Source: DATMNI01 sp963817515 (GTDB lineage: Bacteria > Acidobacteriota > Terriglobia > Bryobacterales > Bryobacteraceae). Taken from it: a DNA stretch of 64,000 bases. Where the stretch lies: assembly GCA_963817515.1 (NCBI GenBank), contig CAWFPJ010000012.1, positions 248,001 through 312,000 on the forward strand, read 5' to 3'. Numbering within the stretch: position 1 is the first letter of the stretch; each line of letters opens with the position of its first letter. The notes under the pieces were generated by a model. That model searched no databases and was not told the origin of the DNA. It was given only the letters and a program-made list of their open reading frames with translations. The position numbers and the translations under genes are program-made. Below, piece by piece: positions 45,039-57,261 of this stretch.

Positions 45039-46850
45039 CTACTGCGCGAAACCCACACCTATCAGCACCACGCCAAGTTCGCGTTTGTCGCCGGGCGCGG
45101 AAAACGTGCGGTCCACATCAATCTGCACCGGCGCCGATTCGCCCGATCCCGCCACCGCCTGCGCGGATTCCAGCGTGTAACTGCCCGGCCCCGGATAGGT
45201 TTGCGCGGCCACTTCCCGGCCATCCAGCGAGAGAACAATACGTCTGGCCGGCGTCTTGTGCGAGATATAGAAAGCCACCCGCAGTTTGGCCGGCGCGGCC
45301 GGATTCTTCAGCACCACGACGGCGCTCTTGAACATCCAGTGGTCCTGCGGATCGATGCCGCTCACAATCTGCTCCGCGGCGCCCGGCGCACCTAGAGTCA
45401 GGTACTCAAGCGTGGGATGACGCTCCATCACCTGGGAGGCGCTCACGCGGTCGATCATCCCGGCGGAGACGCCGAAAGGCCAGTAACCCTTGGCCACGGT
45501 GGAGTATCCGGAGTGCGATTCCAGGCCGATCAGCCGGAGTGGAATCGCCGGCTGAATGATTTGCTTGGCGATCGGCGAAAGCGGGACTGTGAACTGTACG
45601 TTGGAACCTAGTTCGGTTGAAACGATGATGTCCCCGGGCCGCACCTGTTGGCCTTTGCGAGCCGGAAGACCATGGTCGGCTTCGAGGTAGTATCGCAGCC
45701 CCCAATCGTTATCGACCCAGACGCGATGGCCGGCCGTGGGTTGATACACGGCGGCAGCAAACTCGCGGTACCCATCCCAATGCTGATAGTTGACTATCGC
45801 CATGCCGAGTGCCAGGGACAGCTGCGCGGAGAAGCCGATGGCCAACCACTTCGGCTGCAGACGCGAAGCCAGCAATGCCATGGGCGCCGCCATGGGCAGC
45901 AGGTATCGCGCCGACCCGGAAAAGAAGACCGCCAGTGTGCCACTGAAGAAAATTCCGATCCAGGCCAACAGGAACAGCGTGTCCGGTTCGCGGCGCTTGC
46001 GCCATGCCAGCAGAAACGTAGCGGGCACCAGCAGCGGACACACGATGAACCAGGAATGGATGAACAGCATCAGCGCATTGTCCAACTTGTGTTGAAGCTG
46101 TTGAAACCCGTAGCTTGAAAAATATCCCGTGAGCTGAGCCGCCGGCATCGCCCCGGTGGTTATTCGCGTGAAGACCTGCCACGCCGCGGCGGTCAGGAGC
46201 GGCGCCAGCAAGGGCCAGGCAAACTTCACACGCTGCCCGCGGGGATGGCGCAGCCACACGTAGACCGCCAGAACGGGCACCAGGAATACTGCCTGGTAAG
46301 CCATCATCGCGGCGACAGACATGCAAACCGCGGACAGCACCAGTGAAGGACCGGCGGCAAAGACCGCCGGCGCTACCACGAACAACGCCACCCCGGCCAT
46401 CCAAAATGCCAGAAACGGCAGATCCGCCTCGAGCGATCCGCCGTTCACTACGAATGCCGGCACCGCCAAAAACAGCAGCGTCGCCCAAAGCGGCCGCGGT
46501 GAAAAGCGCACCGCCAGCGACCACATAGCCCAAACGGCAATCAGCGAAAACGCGATGTAGGCAGCGTGAAATGGGACCTCCTTCACGCCCCCAAACACCG
46601 CGATCAGCGCGGCCAGCGGCCAGGCATTCCCGGGCGGATGCGAATGGCCCCGCAAATCCACCTCATCCCCCAGGAATACATATTTCACGTTGTTGGGATG
46701 CAGCGGATCGATGAGCGCGTGCGCCGCCTCAGTGAGGTAAATGTGATCGTCGCCTTGAATCGCCTGATTTAGAAATGGAACGCGAATCAACAGCACCAGC
46801 CCGAGCGCAATCCAAAGCCCGAACCCACGCGCTCCTACGCCGGCTTCCAT
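45039..46850 (-). CDS. GT39-like polytopic membrane glycosyltransferase
   Basis: 603 residues with about ten to twelve membrane helices in the first 370. Near the N-terminus it has AIQGDDHIYLTEAAHAL, an acidic-pair loop like that of GT-C enzymes, and HSHPPGNAWPLAALIAVFGG, the usual second GT39 motif. The last 200 residues form a periplasmic beta-rich domain. It probably transfers a sugar from a polyprenyl carrier. It overlaps the end of gcvPB by 16 bp, so it is co-transcribed with the glycine cleavage genes although functionally unrelated. A 26-bp stretch (46351-46376) resembles the repeat at 38850. Confidence 0.8.
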   Translation of the reverse strand: MEAGVGARGFGLWIALGLVLLIRVPFLNQAIQGDDHIYLTEAAHALIDPLHPNNVKYVFLGDEVDLRGHSHPPGNAWPLAALIAVFGGVKEVPFHAAYIAFSLIAVWAMWSLAVRFSPRPLWATLLFLAVPAFVVNGGSLEADLPFLAFWMAGVALFVVAPAVFAAGPSLVLSAVCMSVAAMMAYQAVFLVPVLAVYVWLRHPRGQRVKFAWPLLAPLLTAAAWQVFTRITTGAMPAAQLTGYFSSYGFQQLQHKLDNALMLFIHSWFIVCPLLVPATFLLAWRKRREPDTLFLLAWIGIFFSGTLAVFFSGSARYLLPMAAPMALLASRLQPKWLAIGFSAQLSLALGMAIVNYQHWDGYREFAAAVYQPTAGHRVWVDNDWGLRYYLEADHGLPARKGQQVRPGDIIVSTELGSNVQFTVPLSPIAKQIIQPAIPLRLIGLESHSGYSTVAKGYWPFGVSAGMIDRVSASQVMERHPTLEYLTLGAPGAAEQIVSGIDPQDHWMFKSAVVVLKNPAAPAKLRVAFYISHKTPARRIVLSLDGREVAAQTYPGPGSYTLESAQAVAGSGESAPVQIDVDRTFSAPGDKRELGVVLIGVGFAQ

Positions 46851-48313
46851 CGCAGCACCGGCTTGCGCGCGGCGGTTACTTCGTCCACCTTGCTGGTGCG
46901 GGTATTGTAGGGCGCACCCTTCACCATTTGCGGATCGGTCTCGACCTCTTTGGCAATCGAGATCATGGCCTCAATAAACTGGTCGATCTCGACTTTGCCT
47001 TCGGTCTCAGTGGGCTCAATCATCAGCGCACCGTGGACAATCAATGGGAAGCTGACGGTGTAAGGATGGAATCCGTAATCGATCAAACGCTTCGCCAGGT
47101 CGCCTGTGCGCACTCCGAGTTTCGCCTGGCGGTCATCGCTGAACACCACTTCATGCATGTTGGGCGCGGAATACGGCAGATCGAAATACGGCTCCAGTTG
47201 CTTGCGGATATAAACCGCGTTCAAAACCGCATCCATGGTGGCGTTGCGCAATCCCGGACCGCCGTGAGCCAGGATGTAAGCCAGCGCCCGCACCAGCACG
47301 CCGAAATTGCCATAGAACGCCTTCACGCGGCCGATAGCGTGCTTGCGTTTGTAGTCCCAAGTCAGTTTCTTGCCCGAGCGTTTTAATCGCGGAGCCGGCA
47401 GAAAGGGCTCCAGGGCCTTCTTCACCGCCACCGGACCAGCGCCCGGTCCGCCGCCGCCATGCGGGGTGGAGAACGTCTTGTGCAGGTTGAGGTGCAGCAC
47501 GTCCACGCCGAAATCGCCCGGCCGCGCCATTCCCACCAGAGCATTCATGTTGGCGCCATCCATGTACAGCATGGCGCCCTTCTGGTGCAGGATATCAGCC
47601 ACGTGCATGATGTTTTCTTCGAACACGCCCAGCGTATTCGGGTTGGTCACCATCAGCGCCGCCACATCCTTGTCCACCATCTTCTCAAGCGCGCCCACAT
47701 CCAACACGCCGGTGGCGCTTGACTTGATATTCTCCACCGCGTATCCCGCGATGGCGGCAGTGGCCGGGTTGGTCCCGTGCGCCGAATCCGGAATCAAAAT
47801 CTTCTTGCGCGGGTTGCCCTTCTTTTCGAGCAGCGCGCGAATCAGCAGAATGCCCGTCAACTCGCCGTGCGCGCCCGCCGCCGGCTGCAGCGTCACCGCA
47901 TCCATGCCGGTAATCTCGGCCAGCGCCGCTTCCACGCGAGCCATCACTTCCATGGAACCCTGCGCCAGTAATTCCGGCGCATACGGATGGGCCCAGGCCA
48001 GACCCTCAATGCGCGCGACCAGTTCGTTGATCCGCGGGTTGTACTTCATGGTGCAGGAGCCCAGCGGATACATCCCGTAGTCTATGGCGTAGTTCCACGT
48101 GGAGAGCCGCGTGAAGTGGCGGATAGCTTCCACCTCACTCACTTCGGGGAAGCCTTCGATTTCCGCGCGCACGTTCTCCGCGCCCAGCGCTTCTTCGGCG
48201 TCCACCGCGGGCACATCCAACTCCGGAAGCTGATACCCTTTCTTGCCTGGCGAGCTGCGTTCAAACAGCAGAGCCTCATTCTGCGAAAGATGGCTGCGGA
48301 CCTTGTCGATCAT
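46835..48313 (-). CDS. gcvPB: Glycine dehydrogenase (decarboxylating) subunit 2
   Basis: 492 residues from ATG 48313, preceded by GGAGGTG and overlapping the gcvPA stop (ATGA); a longer frame to 48403 is rejected. Catalytic PLP lysine in LNLHKTFSTPHGGGGPGAGP, and GSCTMKYNPRINE and LQPAAGAHGELTG match the P-protein. Together with GcvPA it decarboxylates glycine and passes aminomethyl to GcvH. Two-subunit P protein, as in many thermophiles and acidobacteria. Confidence 0.96.
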   Translation of the reverse strand: MIDKVRSHLSQNEALLFERSSPGKKGYQLPELDVPAVDAEEALGAENVRAEIEGFPEVSEVEAIRHFTRLSTWNYAIDYGMYPLGSCTMKYNPRINELVARIEGLAWAHPYAPELLAQGSMEVMARVEAALAEITGMDAVTLQPAAGAHGELTGILLIRALLEKKGNPRKKILIPDSAHGTNPATAAIAGYAVENIKSSATGVLDVGALEKMVDKDVAALMVTNPNTLGVFEENIMHVADILHQKGAMLYMDGANMNALVGMARPGDFGVDVLHLNLHKTFSTPHGGGGPGAGPVAVKKALEPFLPAPRLKRSGKKLTWDYKRKHAIGRVKAFYGNFGVLVRALAYILAHGGPGLRNATMDAVLNAVYIRKQLEPYFDLPYSAPNMHEVVFSDDRQAKLGVRTGDLAKRLIDYGFHPYTVSFPLIVHGALMIEPTETEGKVEIDQFIEAMISIAKEVETDPQMVKGAPYNTRTSKVDEVTAARKPVLRWKPA

Positions 48314-49656
48314 GCCAACACCTCCGCATTCGCCGTGGTGGGAATGCTCATGGCTTCCCCTACGGCGTCCATGTCCGCGCGCCGCGACATCTCCGTGGCG
48401 CACAGCAGCACGGAATCGGCCAGCTCGGGATAAAAACGCCCCAGCGGCAACCCGCCGATAATTTTCCGTTTCAGTAACGCCTTGTTGACATCCTCGGGCG
48501 ACTTTCCTTCTACCCGCGCCACAAACTCATTGAAGAACTTTCCGCTGAATCGCGGCGTCAGTTTGCCGGCCAGGTAGTGCGCCTTGGCCAGGTTCTGCTG
48601 CGCCAGTTCGCGCAGCCCCTGCTTGCCGTAAACCGTCATATAGACAGTGGCCATCAGCGCAATCAGGGCCTGGTTGGTGCAGATGTTCGACGTGGCCTTC
48701 TCGCGACGGATGTGCTGCTCGCGCGTGGAAAGCGTCAGGCAGAAGGCGCGATTGCCGCGCGAGTCCGTGGTCTGCCCCACCAGCCTTCCCGGCATCTGCC
48801 GGATGAACTTCTCTTTGGTGGCGATGATGCCCGCGAACGGCCCGCCATAGCTCGGAGAGATAGCGAACGATTGTAATTCGCCGGCCACAATATCGGCCTT
48901 GTGCGTCGGCTCAAGCAAGCCCAGGGAAACCGCTTCGGTGAACACCACCACCAGCAGCGTTCCGTGTTTGTGCGCAATCTCAGCCGCCGCATTCACCTGA
49001 TCCACAATCCCGAAGAAGTTCGGCGACTGCACGATCACGGCGCCGGTCAGACCATCCATCTTACGTTCCAGATCTTCCAGGTCAATGGTTCCGGCATCGG
49101 CCAGATAGCCGAATTCCTCCACCGGCATCCCCTGATGCCTGGCATACGTCTGCAGCACTTCGCGATATTCGGGATGCACAGACTTAGCCACCAGCACGCG
49201 GCCCTTGCCGGTGGCGCGCACCGCCATCATGGCCGCTTCCGGCACCGCCGTGGACCCATCGTACATGGACGCATTCGCCACATCCATACCGGTAAGCTGG
49301 CAGATCATGGTCTGGAATTCGAAAATCTGGGTAAGAGTTCCCTGAGAGATCTCGGCCTGATAGGGCGTGTAAGCAGTCAGGAACTCGCCGCGCGAAACCA
49401 CCGTATCCACCAGCACCGGGCGGTAATGATTGTAGACTCCGGCACCCAGGAAACAGGCGTAGCCGTTGGCGTTTTCCGCCGCGCGGGCGCGAAAGTATTC
49501 GACGATTTCGTATTCGGAAATTCCCGGCGCCAGATTGAGCGGCCGCTGCAGCCGTGCCGCCTCAGGCAAATGCGCGAACAGTTCCTCGGTGGAACTCACG
49601 CCGCAGACGTCCAGCATCTGGCGGCGTTCGGAATCAGATTTCGGAAGATAGCGCAA
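48310..49656 (-). CDS. gcvPA: Glycine dehydrogenase (decarboxylating) subunit 1
   Basis: 448 residues, start TTG 49656 immediately after the gcvH stop (no gap). Family motifs: CFLGAGVYNHYRP, TAYTPYQAEISQGTLTQIFE, DGSTAVPEAAMMA, SPNFFGIVD and ATSNICTNQALIALMATVYM. It forms the P-protein with GcvPB. The gap-free junction means its translation depends on gcvH translation. Confidence 0.96.
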   Translation of the reverse strand: MRYLPKSDSERRQMLDVCGVSSTEELFAHLPEAARLQRPLNLAPGISEYEIVEYFRARAAENANGYACFLGAGVYNHYRPVLVDTVVSRGEFLTAYTPYQAEISQGTLTQIFEFQTMICQLTGMDVANASMYDGSTAVPEAAMMAVRATGKGRVLVAKSVHPEYREVLQTYARHQGMPVEEFGYLADAGTIDLEDLERKMDGLTGAVIVQSPNFFGIVDQVNAAAEIAHKHGTLLVVVFTEAVSLGLLEPTHKADIVAGELQSFAISPSYGGPFAGIIATKEKFIRQMPGRLVGQTTDSRGNRAFCLTLSTREQHIRREKATSNICTNQALIALMATVYMTVYGKQGLRELAQQNLAKAHYLAGKLTPRFSGKFFNEFVARVEGKSPEDVNKALLKRKIIGGLPLGRFYPELADSVLLCATEMSRRADMDAVGEAMSIPTTANAEVLA

Positions 49657-50046
49657 CTATTTTTCGGCTCCTATATAACTTTGATAGTCCGTGGAGGACA
49701 TTAGATTCTGAACCTCCGCCGGCGCGCTAAGCCGGATCTTTACCAGCCACGCGGCTCCGTGGGGATCGGTGTTCAGCTTCTCCGGTGCGTCGGCCAGAGA
49801 TTCGTTGATCTCCGTCACTTCGCCCGACACCGGCGAGTAAATGTCGGAAACCGCTTTCACGGACTCGACCGAACCGAGCGACTTCCCCGCCTCGACCCTG
49901 GTGCCCACCTTGGGCAGGTCGACATACACAATGTCGCCCAATTCTTCCTGCGCGTGGTCGGTAATCCCGACCGTACCGGCGTCCCCTTCCGCGAGGACCC
50001 ACTCATGTTCCTTCGTATACCGGAAGTTTTCTGGATACATTTTCAT
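49657..50046 (-). CDS. gcvH: Glycine cleavage system H protein
   Basis: 129 residues from ATG 50046, which overlaps the gcvT stop (ATGA); a second ATG two codons in is possible. The lipoyl lysine is Lys 64 in GSVESVKAVSDIYSPVSGEV. It shuttles the aminomethyl group from P to T protein. Start upstream at 50157 rejected because it overlaps gcvT and adds non-conserved residues. Confidence 0.96.
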   Translation of the reverse strand: MKMYPENFRYTKEHEWVLAEGDAGTVGITDHAQEELGDIVYVDLPKVGTRVEAGKSLGSVESVKAVSDIYSPVSGEVTEINESLADAPEKLNTDPHGAAWLVKIRLSAPAEVQNLMSSTDYQSYIGAEK

Positions 50047-51146
50047 TTGGCTCGTTTGTAGAAAGGCGTCTCTACCGTTAGCGCATCCACGGGTTGGCTG
50101 CGGATCATGATCTGAATGCTCTTGCCCGGCTGCGATTGTTCCGTGGGCAGGTAGCACAGTCCGATGTTCTTGTTCAATGAGGGCGACGGTGAACCGCTGG
50201 TCACCCAGCCGGCGGCAACTCCATCGAGAAAGACTTCGTAACCGTCACGGCCGATGCCCCGGCCGCACATTTCAAAACCGATCAACTTGCGCTTCACGCC
50301 GCTCTCTTTCTGCTTCAACAGCGTGTCGCGCCCTACGAATTCGCCCTTGTCCAGTTTGACGATCCATGCCAGGTCGGCTTCGAGCGGGGAAATGGAAGCG
50401 TCGATCTCGTGGCCATAGAGTGCCATCTTGGCTTCGAGACGCAGCGTGTTGCGCGCGCCCAATCCGGCCGGCTTGATGCCGAACTCGGCCCCGGCCCGCA
50501 GGATCTCATTCCAGATGCGTTCGGCTTCAGCGGGCGGCACGTAAATCTCATAGCCATCCTCACCGGTATATCCGGTATGCGCGATCCGCGCCGGCGTCCC
50601 GCATACCTCGCCATCCGTGAACCAGTAATAGCGAATCGCCGCCAGGTCCACGCCGGTCAACTTCTGCAAGGTCGGCAGCGCCTTCGGGCCCTGGACGGCC
50701 AATTGCGCGTAGCGAGGCCCTGCGTTCTCTACTTGCGCATCGAACCGGTTGTGCGATGCAATGTGCTCGAAATCCTTGTCCTGGTTGGAGGCGTTCACGC
50801 AGAGGAAATAATGATCGCCGGCCACCTTATGGACCAGGATGTCGTCCACAAAGCCGCCGTGCTCATAGAGCAGACCGGAATAATGCGCCTGCCCGGTCTT
50901 CAGTTTTTGAACCGCGTTAGTGGTGACGAAATCCACCAGTTTGCCCGCCTCCGGACCGCGGATTTCGATCTCTCCCATGTGGCTGACATCGAAGAGTCCC
51001 ACGGCGCGCCGGACCGCGTTGTGTTCATCGATGATTCCGGAATATTGGACAGGCATGTCCCATCCTCCGAAATCTACCATCTTGGCACCCAGTGCGCGAT
51101 GGACAGAATTCAAGGGAGTGACGCGGAGGGACTGCGCTGCAGACAT
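50043..51146 (-). CDS. gcvT: Aminomethyltransferase (glycine cleavage T protein)
   Basis: 367 residues. Motifs: DFGGWDMPVQYSGIIDEH, GLFDVSHMGEIEIRGP, HTGYTGEDGYEIYVP, and GLGARNTLRLEAKMALYGHE. It releases ammonia and transfers the methylene group to tetrahydrofolate. First gene of gcvT-gcvH-gcvPA-gcvPB. I looked for a glycine riboswitch in the 124 bp upstream and saw no recognisable one. Confidence 0.96.
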   Translation of the reverse strand: MSAAQSLRVTPLNSVHRALGAKMVDFGGWDMPVQYSGIIDEHNAVRRAVGLFDVSHMGEIEIRGPEAGKLVDFVTTNAVQKLKTGQAHYSGLLYEHGGFVDDILVHKVAGDHYFLCVNASNQDKDFEHIASHNRFDAQVENAGPRYAQLAVQGPKALPTLQKLTGVDLAAIRYYWFTDGEVCGTPARIAHTGYTGEDGYEIYVPPAEAERIWNEILRAGAEFGIKPAGLGARNTLRLEAKMALYGHEIDASISPLEADLAWIVKLDKGEFVGRDTLLKQKESGVKRKLIGFEMCGRGIGRDGYEVFLDGVAAGWVTSGSPSPSLNKNIGLCYLPTEQSQPGKSIQIMIRSQPVDALTVETPFYKRAK

Positions 51147-51270
51147 GAAAATTCAGGCTAACAGGACGTAATAGAGGAGTCAAACCTGGAGGGGAACCTG
51201 AAGGGGAAACGGGGAGCGGAAACGGGGCAGCCTCCGCCGCCCCCACTGAAGAACTTGGATTAAACCTGGA
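51147..51270 (-). promoter_or_regulatory. Leader/promoter gap upstream of gcvT
   Basis: 124 bp between the DNA-binding protein gene and gcvT. On the plus strand it shows purine-rich blocks of the type GGGGAAACGGGGAGCGGAAA. No glycine riboswitch signature and no convincing promoter hexamers are seen. Confidence 0.3.
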
Positions 51271-51660
51271 TCAGGCCGAGATAGCAATCGGCGGCTTGAT
51301 CACGGACGTTTGAAAAAAACGCGAAGCCCCGAACGGTTGAAAACGGTATCCGATGCCGAAAATGGTTTCGATGTACTGGTCGGCATACCCACCCAGTTTT
51401 TTGCGAAGACGCCGCACGTGGACGTCCAGCGTGCGAGTCCGGATTTCCGCGCCATAGCCCCACACCTGCATCAACAGCGCCTCGCGGGGTATAATTTCGC
51501 CCGCATGTTGAACCAATAACGCAAGCAGGTCATACTCCTTGCGCGTCAATGTCATGCGCTCGGCATCAAGCGCCGCGGCTTGTTGGTCGAAATCCAATGA
51601 AAGATGTTCATCACGATACGGTAATGCATGAAGGTTTTTGCTTGCCGGAATCGGTCCCAT
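51271..51660 (-). CDS. Stand-alone OmpR/PhoB-type winged-helix DNA-binding protein
   Basis: 129 residues from ATG 51660, which has GAGGAGG at ideal spacing; an upstream ATG at 51681 lacks one. The protein is only a Trans_reg_C domain: MTLTRKEYDLLALLVQHAGE, REALLMQVWGYGAEIRTRTL, DVHVRRLRKKLGG and YIETIFGIGYRF. There is no receiver domain, so it is not a normal response regulator. A tandem 11-bp direct repeat upstream (51744-51764) is a good candidate binding site, suggesting autoregulation. It is next to the gcv operon and may regulate it; this is inference. Confidence 0.88.
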   Translation of the reverse strand: MGPIPASKNLHALPYRDEHLSLDFDQQAAALDAERMTLTRKEYDLLALLVQHAGEIIPREALLMQVWGYGAEIRTRTLDVHVRRLRKKLGGYADQYIETIFGIGYRFQPFGASRFFQTSVIKPPIAISA

Positions 51661-51743
51661 TGAGTCCTCCTCTGAACTCATACCTGTTTATTTGCGCCTA
51701 TGGTTAATCCTACGTTTGCGCGGAGTTAAGGTGATGGCGGAGA

Positions 51744-51764
51744 TGTAAAAACATTGTAAAAACA
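51744..51764. promoter_or_regulatory. Tandem 11-bp direct repeat, candidate operator
   Basis: TGTAAAAACAT (51744-51754) is followed directly by TGTAAAAACA (51755-51764): two copies in phase with one helical turn, as PhoB/OmpR-type dimers bind. It lies 84 bp upstream of the stand-alone winged-helix gene start and just past the end of the next gene. Confidence 0.6.
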
Positions 51765-51780
51765 AGGGGAAGGGGCTTGC

Positions 51781-52167
51781 CTATTCGATGGAAAATGGTC
51801 CGATGTTTTGCACGCGCAGCTCTTTTTCGCGGATGTCAAAAGCCCGCATGGTGTACGTAACGGCGCGTGCAGCATCTGCCATTTCAACATGATATGAACC
51901 TTCATGGCCGGCTTCGAGAGTATCCTCATCGACGGTGGTGTTTTGCGTGGTCACCACTTCCTTTTCGGGCGAACGGAAATCAAACACGACCACGAGCCCA
52001 TGCAGCGGTTTGTCGCTGGTGACTTTGACTTTGCCATCGACGGTGATCTTTCCTTCCTCCCGCCGCGCCTTGCTCTCCATCACCTGAACGTCCGTCGCTC
52101 TCTTGGCTTTCTGCGGCGCGGAGACAACCAGCGACGCCAGCACCAGACTGATGGTAAGCAACTTCAT
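51781..52167 (-). CDS. Small secreted protein of unknown function
   Basis: 128 residues from ATG 52167, where the signal peptide begins (MKLLTISLVLASLVVSAPQK). The mature part has one beta-sandwich-like domain: GKITVDGKVKVTSDKPLHGL, VVVFDFRSPEKEVV, AGHEGSYHVEM. The pattern of a modified-versus-reference strand followed by a DFR/FYD-like turn recalls FxLYD domains, but I am not certain. No catalytic residues. It is read away from the asparaginase gene. Confidence 0.7.
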   Translation of the reverse strand: MKLLTISLVLASLVVSAPQKAKRATDVQVMESKARREEGKITVDGKVKVTSDKPLHGLVVVFDFRSPEKEVVTTQNTTVDEDTLEAGHEGSYHVEMADAARAVTYTMRAFDIREKELRVQNIGPFSIE

Positions 52168-52331
52168 AGCCGCCAGTTTATCAGGTGTGGAATTTGAGGT
52201 TAGGCGCAATAAGTGCCGCGTTATCCCGAGCTGAATAAACCGGACTAGTGCCTACCGGTCCGTCTATGACATAATGTGAAATCCGTCTAAGCTTCGCCTC
52301 CGAACCCACTCCAGCGGGAAGGAGACAAATT

Positions 52332-53462
52332 ATGAACGACATTACAGTCAGCAGGCGGTCCATCATGCTGGGTGCGGCCGCGCTCCCGATGGCATCGCAG
52401 GTTATGACGCCGTCACATATCAAGAATATTGTGATCTCGAGCGCCAACCGCAACAACGGCGGGATCAACTGCTGCGCCAAGGCCATGGAGATTATCAAGG
52501 CCGGCGGCGATACCCTGGACGCCGTGATTACCGGCGTCAACATCGTGGAAATGGATCCGCGGGATAACAGTGTGGGGTACGGCGGCCTGCCCAATGAAGA
52601 CGGCGTGGTGGAACTGGACGCCAGTTGCATGCACGGACCTACGCGGCGCGGCGGCGCGGTGGCGGCGATCCAGGGCATCAAGACACCTTCGAAAATTGCC
52701 CGGCTGGTAATGGAAGAGACCGACCACATGATGCTGGTGGGCGCCGGCGCGCTCAAGTTCGCCAAAGCCATGGGCTTCAAAGAAGAGGAGCTGCTGACCG
52801 AAGAATCGCGGCTGGCCTGGCTGGTCTGGAAGAAGTCGCTCAGGGACCGCAGCAATCATAATAATTGGGGACCCGGTCTCGATTCGCCGCCGGCCAAGAA
52901 ATCCGCCGAACTCAACTTGAGACAGCTGAAGGAACAGTTTCCGCATGCCGACCAGGCGATGCTGGCACAGGCGTGGGACTACGCGATCAACCCGCCGCAC
53001 GGCACCATCAACTGCATCGCGTTGAACGAAAAAGGCGAGATGTCGGCCGTTACCAGCACCAGCGGCATGGCCTGGAAACTTGCGGGCCGCGTGGGCGATT
53101 CACCCATCCTGGGCGGCGGAATGTGGCTGGATCAGGACGTCGGCGGAGCCGGTTCCACGGGCCGCGGCGAAGAGAATATCCGATCCTGCGGCGCGCATAC
53201 CATCGTCGAGAACATGCGCCATGGTATGCGGCCAAAAGAGGCCGCGCTTGATGCACTCAAGCGCGTGGCGCGAAATTTTGATAACGATATGGAGCGCCTG
53301 GCGCTGGTTGATTTGAACTTTTATGCGCTTCGCAAGGATGGAGAATATGCGGGCGCCTCTTTGTGGGGCCCCAGGCAGGGCGGTGCGCAGTTCGCAGTTT
53401 GTACCGGCGACCGCGAGAGTCATCACGAGACTTGTGTTTTTCTGTTCGAACGTAAGGCATAG
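52332..53462 (+). CDS. Ntn-type N4-(beta-N-acetylglucosaminyl)-L-asparaginase / isoaspartyl peptidase family
   Basis: 376 residues, with AAGGAG before the ATG. Twin-arginine-like signal (SRRSIMLGAAALPMA). The precursor self-cleaves before the nucleophile threonine in PPHGTINCIAL (Gly 224 | Thr 225), giving two subunits. The N-terminal part has NGGINCCAKAMEIIKAGGDT and NSVGYGGLPNEDG; the C-terminal has GRVGDSPILGGGMWLDQDVG and STGRGEENIRSCGA, both typical of glycosylasparaginase. It would hydrolyse the GlcNAc-Asn bond or similar amides in the periplasm. Confidence 0.92.
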   Translation: MNDITVSRRSIMLGAAALPMASQVMTPSHIKNIVISSANRNNGGINCCAKAMEIIKAGGDTLDAVITGVNIVEMDPRDNSVGYGGLPNEDGVVELDASCMHGPTRRGGAVAAIQGIKTPSKIARLVMEETDHMMLVGAGALKFAKAMGFKEEELLTEESRLAWLVWKKSLRDRSNHNNWGPGLDSPPAKKSAELNLRQLKEQFPHADQAMLAQAWDYAINPPHGTINCIALNEKGEMSAVTSTSGMAWKLAGRVGDSPILGGGMWLDQDVGGAGSTGRGEENIRSCGAHTIVENMRHGMRPKEAALDALKRVARNFDNDMERLALVDLNFYALRKDGEYAGASLWGPRQGGAQFAVCTGDRESHHETCVFLFERKA

Positions 53463-53628
53463 TTGGCCGCTAAATGAAACAAAGTTCCCGATTCCGCATC
53501 TCAGACATGTGAGCGGATCGCGGAACCCGGTAAGTGTGATAAATCCTCGGGTTAGTGCGTTGAGAGTTGCTTTTTTCGGGATGCGAAGCGATACAAATTT
53601 GGCACTGGAATCGGGACGTAGTTAAGCC
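53463..53628. promoter_or_regulatory. Upstream region of the act operon
   Basis: 166 bp. A perfect 10-bp inverted repeat, TCCCGATTCC (53486-53495) and GGAATCGGGA (53607-53616), is separated by 111 bp and brackets most of the gap. A T6 run at about 53572-53577 may end the asparaginase transcript. Promoter hexamers are not clear. Confidence 0.4.
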
Positions 53629-54288
53629 ATGTCCCAGATTTTTCATCACAGCACGAACACGTTTGCGCGGATCACCATATTCGGCGCGGTATTCATTTTG
53701 GGTTTCCTGACGTGGGTATTCGCCGAACTGGACAGCTCCAATTACGCTACCGGCGCCACCCAGGCGCGGGAACAACCCGTGCCGTTCAGCCATGCTCACC
53801 ATGTGGGCGGCATTGGCCTGGACTGCCGTTACTGCCACACCACGGTGGAAACCTCGAGCTTCGCCAACATTCCGCCAACCAAGACTTGCATGAACTGCCA
53901 TTCGCAGATCTGGCTCACCAGCCCGACACTGGAACCGGTGCGCGCCAGTTTCCGCGATAACACGTCGATTCCATGGACGCGCGTGCACGATCTGCCGGAT
54001 TTTGTTTATTTCAATCACAGCATCCACGTCAACAAGGGAGTTGGCTGCGAGACTTGCCATGGCCGGGTGGATCACATGCCTCTCACCTGGCAGGAGAACT
54101 CGCTCCAAATGGAGTGGTGCCTGAACTGCCACCGCCATCCCGAAAAGTACGTCAGGCCACGGGAATTCATCACCACCATGGGTTATCAGCCGGCCGGCGA
54201 TCAGGACGAGATTGGCCGCAAGCTGGTGGAAGAATACAAGATTCAGAACCCGCGCACGCTTACGAGTTGTTCCACTTGCCATCGCTGA
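53629..54288 (+). CDS. actA: Alternative complex III subunit A, pentaheme cytochrome c
   Basis: 219 residues. One N-terminal membrane helix (about 12-32), then five CXXCH sites: CRYCH 66, CMNCH 87, CETCH 140, CLNCH 164, CSTCH 214. Additional histidines (FSHAHHVG, FNHSIHVNKG) serve as axial ligands. ActA takes electrons from the ActB side of alternative complex III, a quinol:cytochrome c oxidoreductase unrelated to bc1. First gene of actABCDEF, 6 bp before actB. Confidence 0.95.
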   Translation: MSQIFHHSTNTFARITIFGAVFILGFLTWVFAELDSSNYATGATQAREQPVPFSHAHHVGGIGLDCRYCHTTVETSSFANIPPTKTCMNCHSQIWLTSPTLEPVRASFRDNTSIPWTRVHDLPDFVYFNHSIHVNKGVGCETCHGRVDHMPLTWQENSLQMEWCLNCHRHPEKYVRPREFITTMGYQPAGDQDEIGRKLVEEYKIQNPRTLTSCSTCHR

Positions 54289-54294
54289 CGCAAC

Positions 54295-57261
<2,967 letters not shown>

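Noticed and set aside
44670..45331. Extension of the ATP-grasp protein across the YggX-like gene
   Set aside because: The continuation is low-complexity and antisense to a conserved gene; a one-base insertion at 44612 explains it.
51147..51270. Glycine riboswitch upstream of gcvT
   Set aside because: No recognisable tandem aptamer signature or terminator-type switch seen on either strand.
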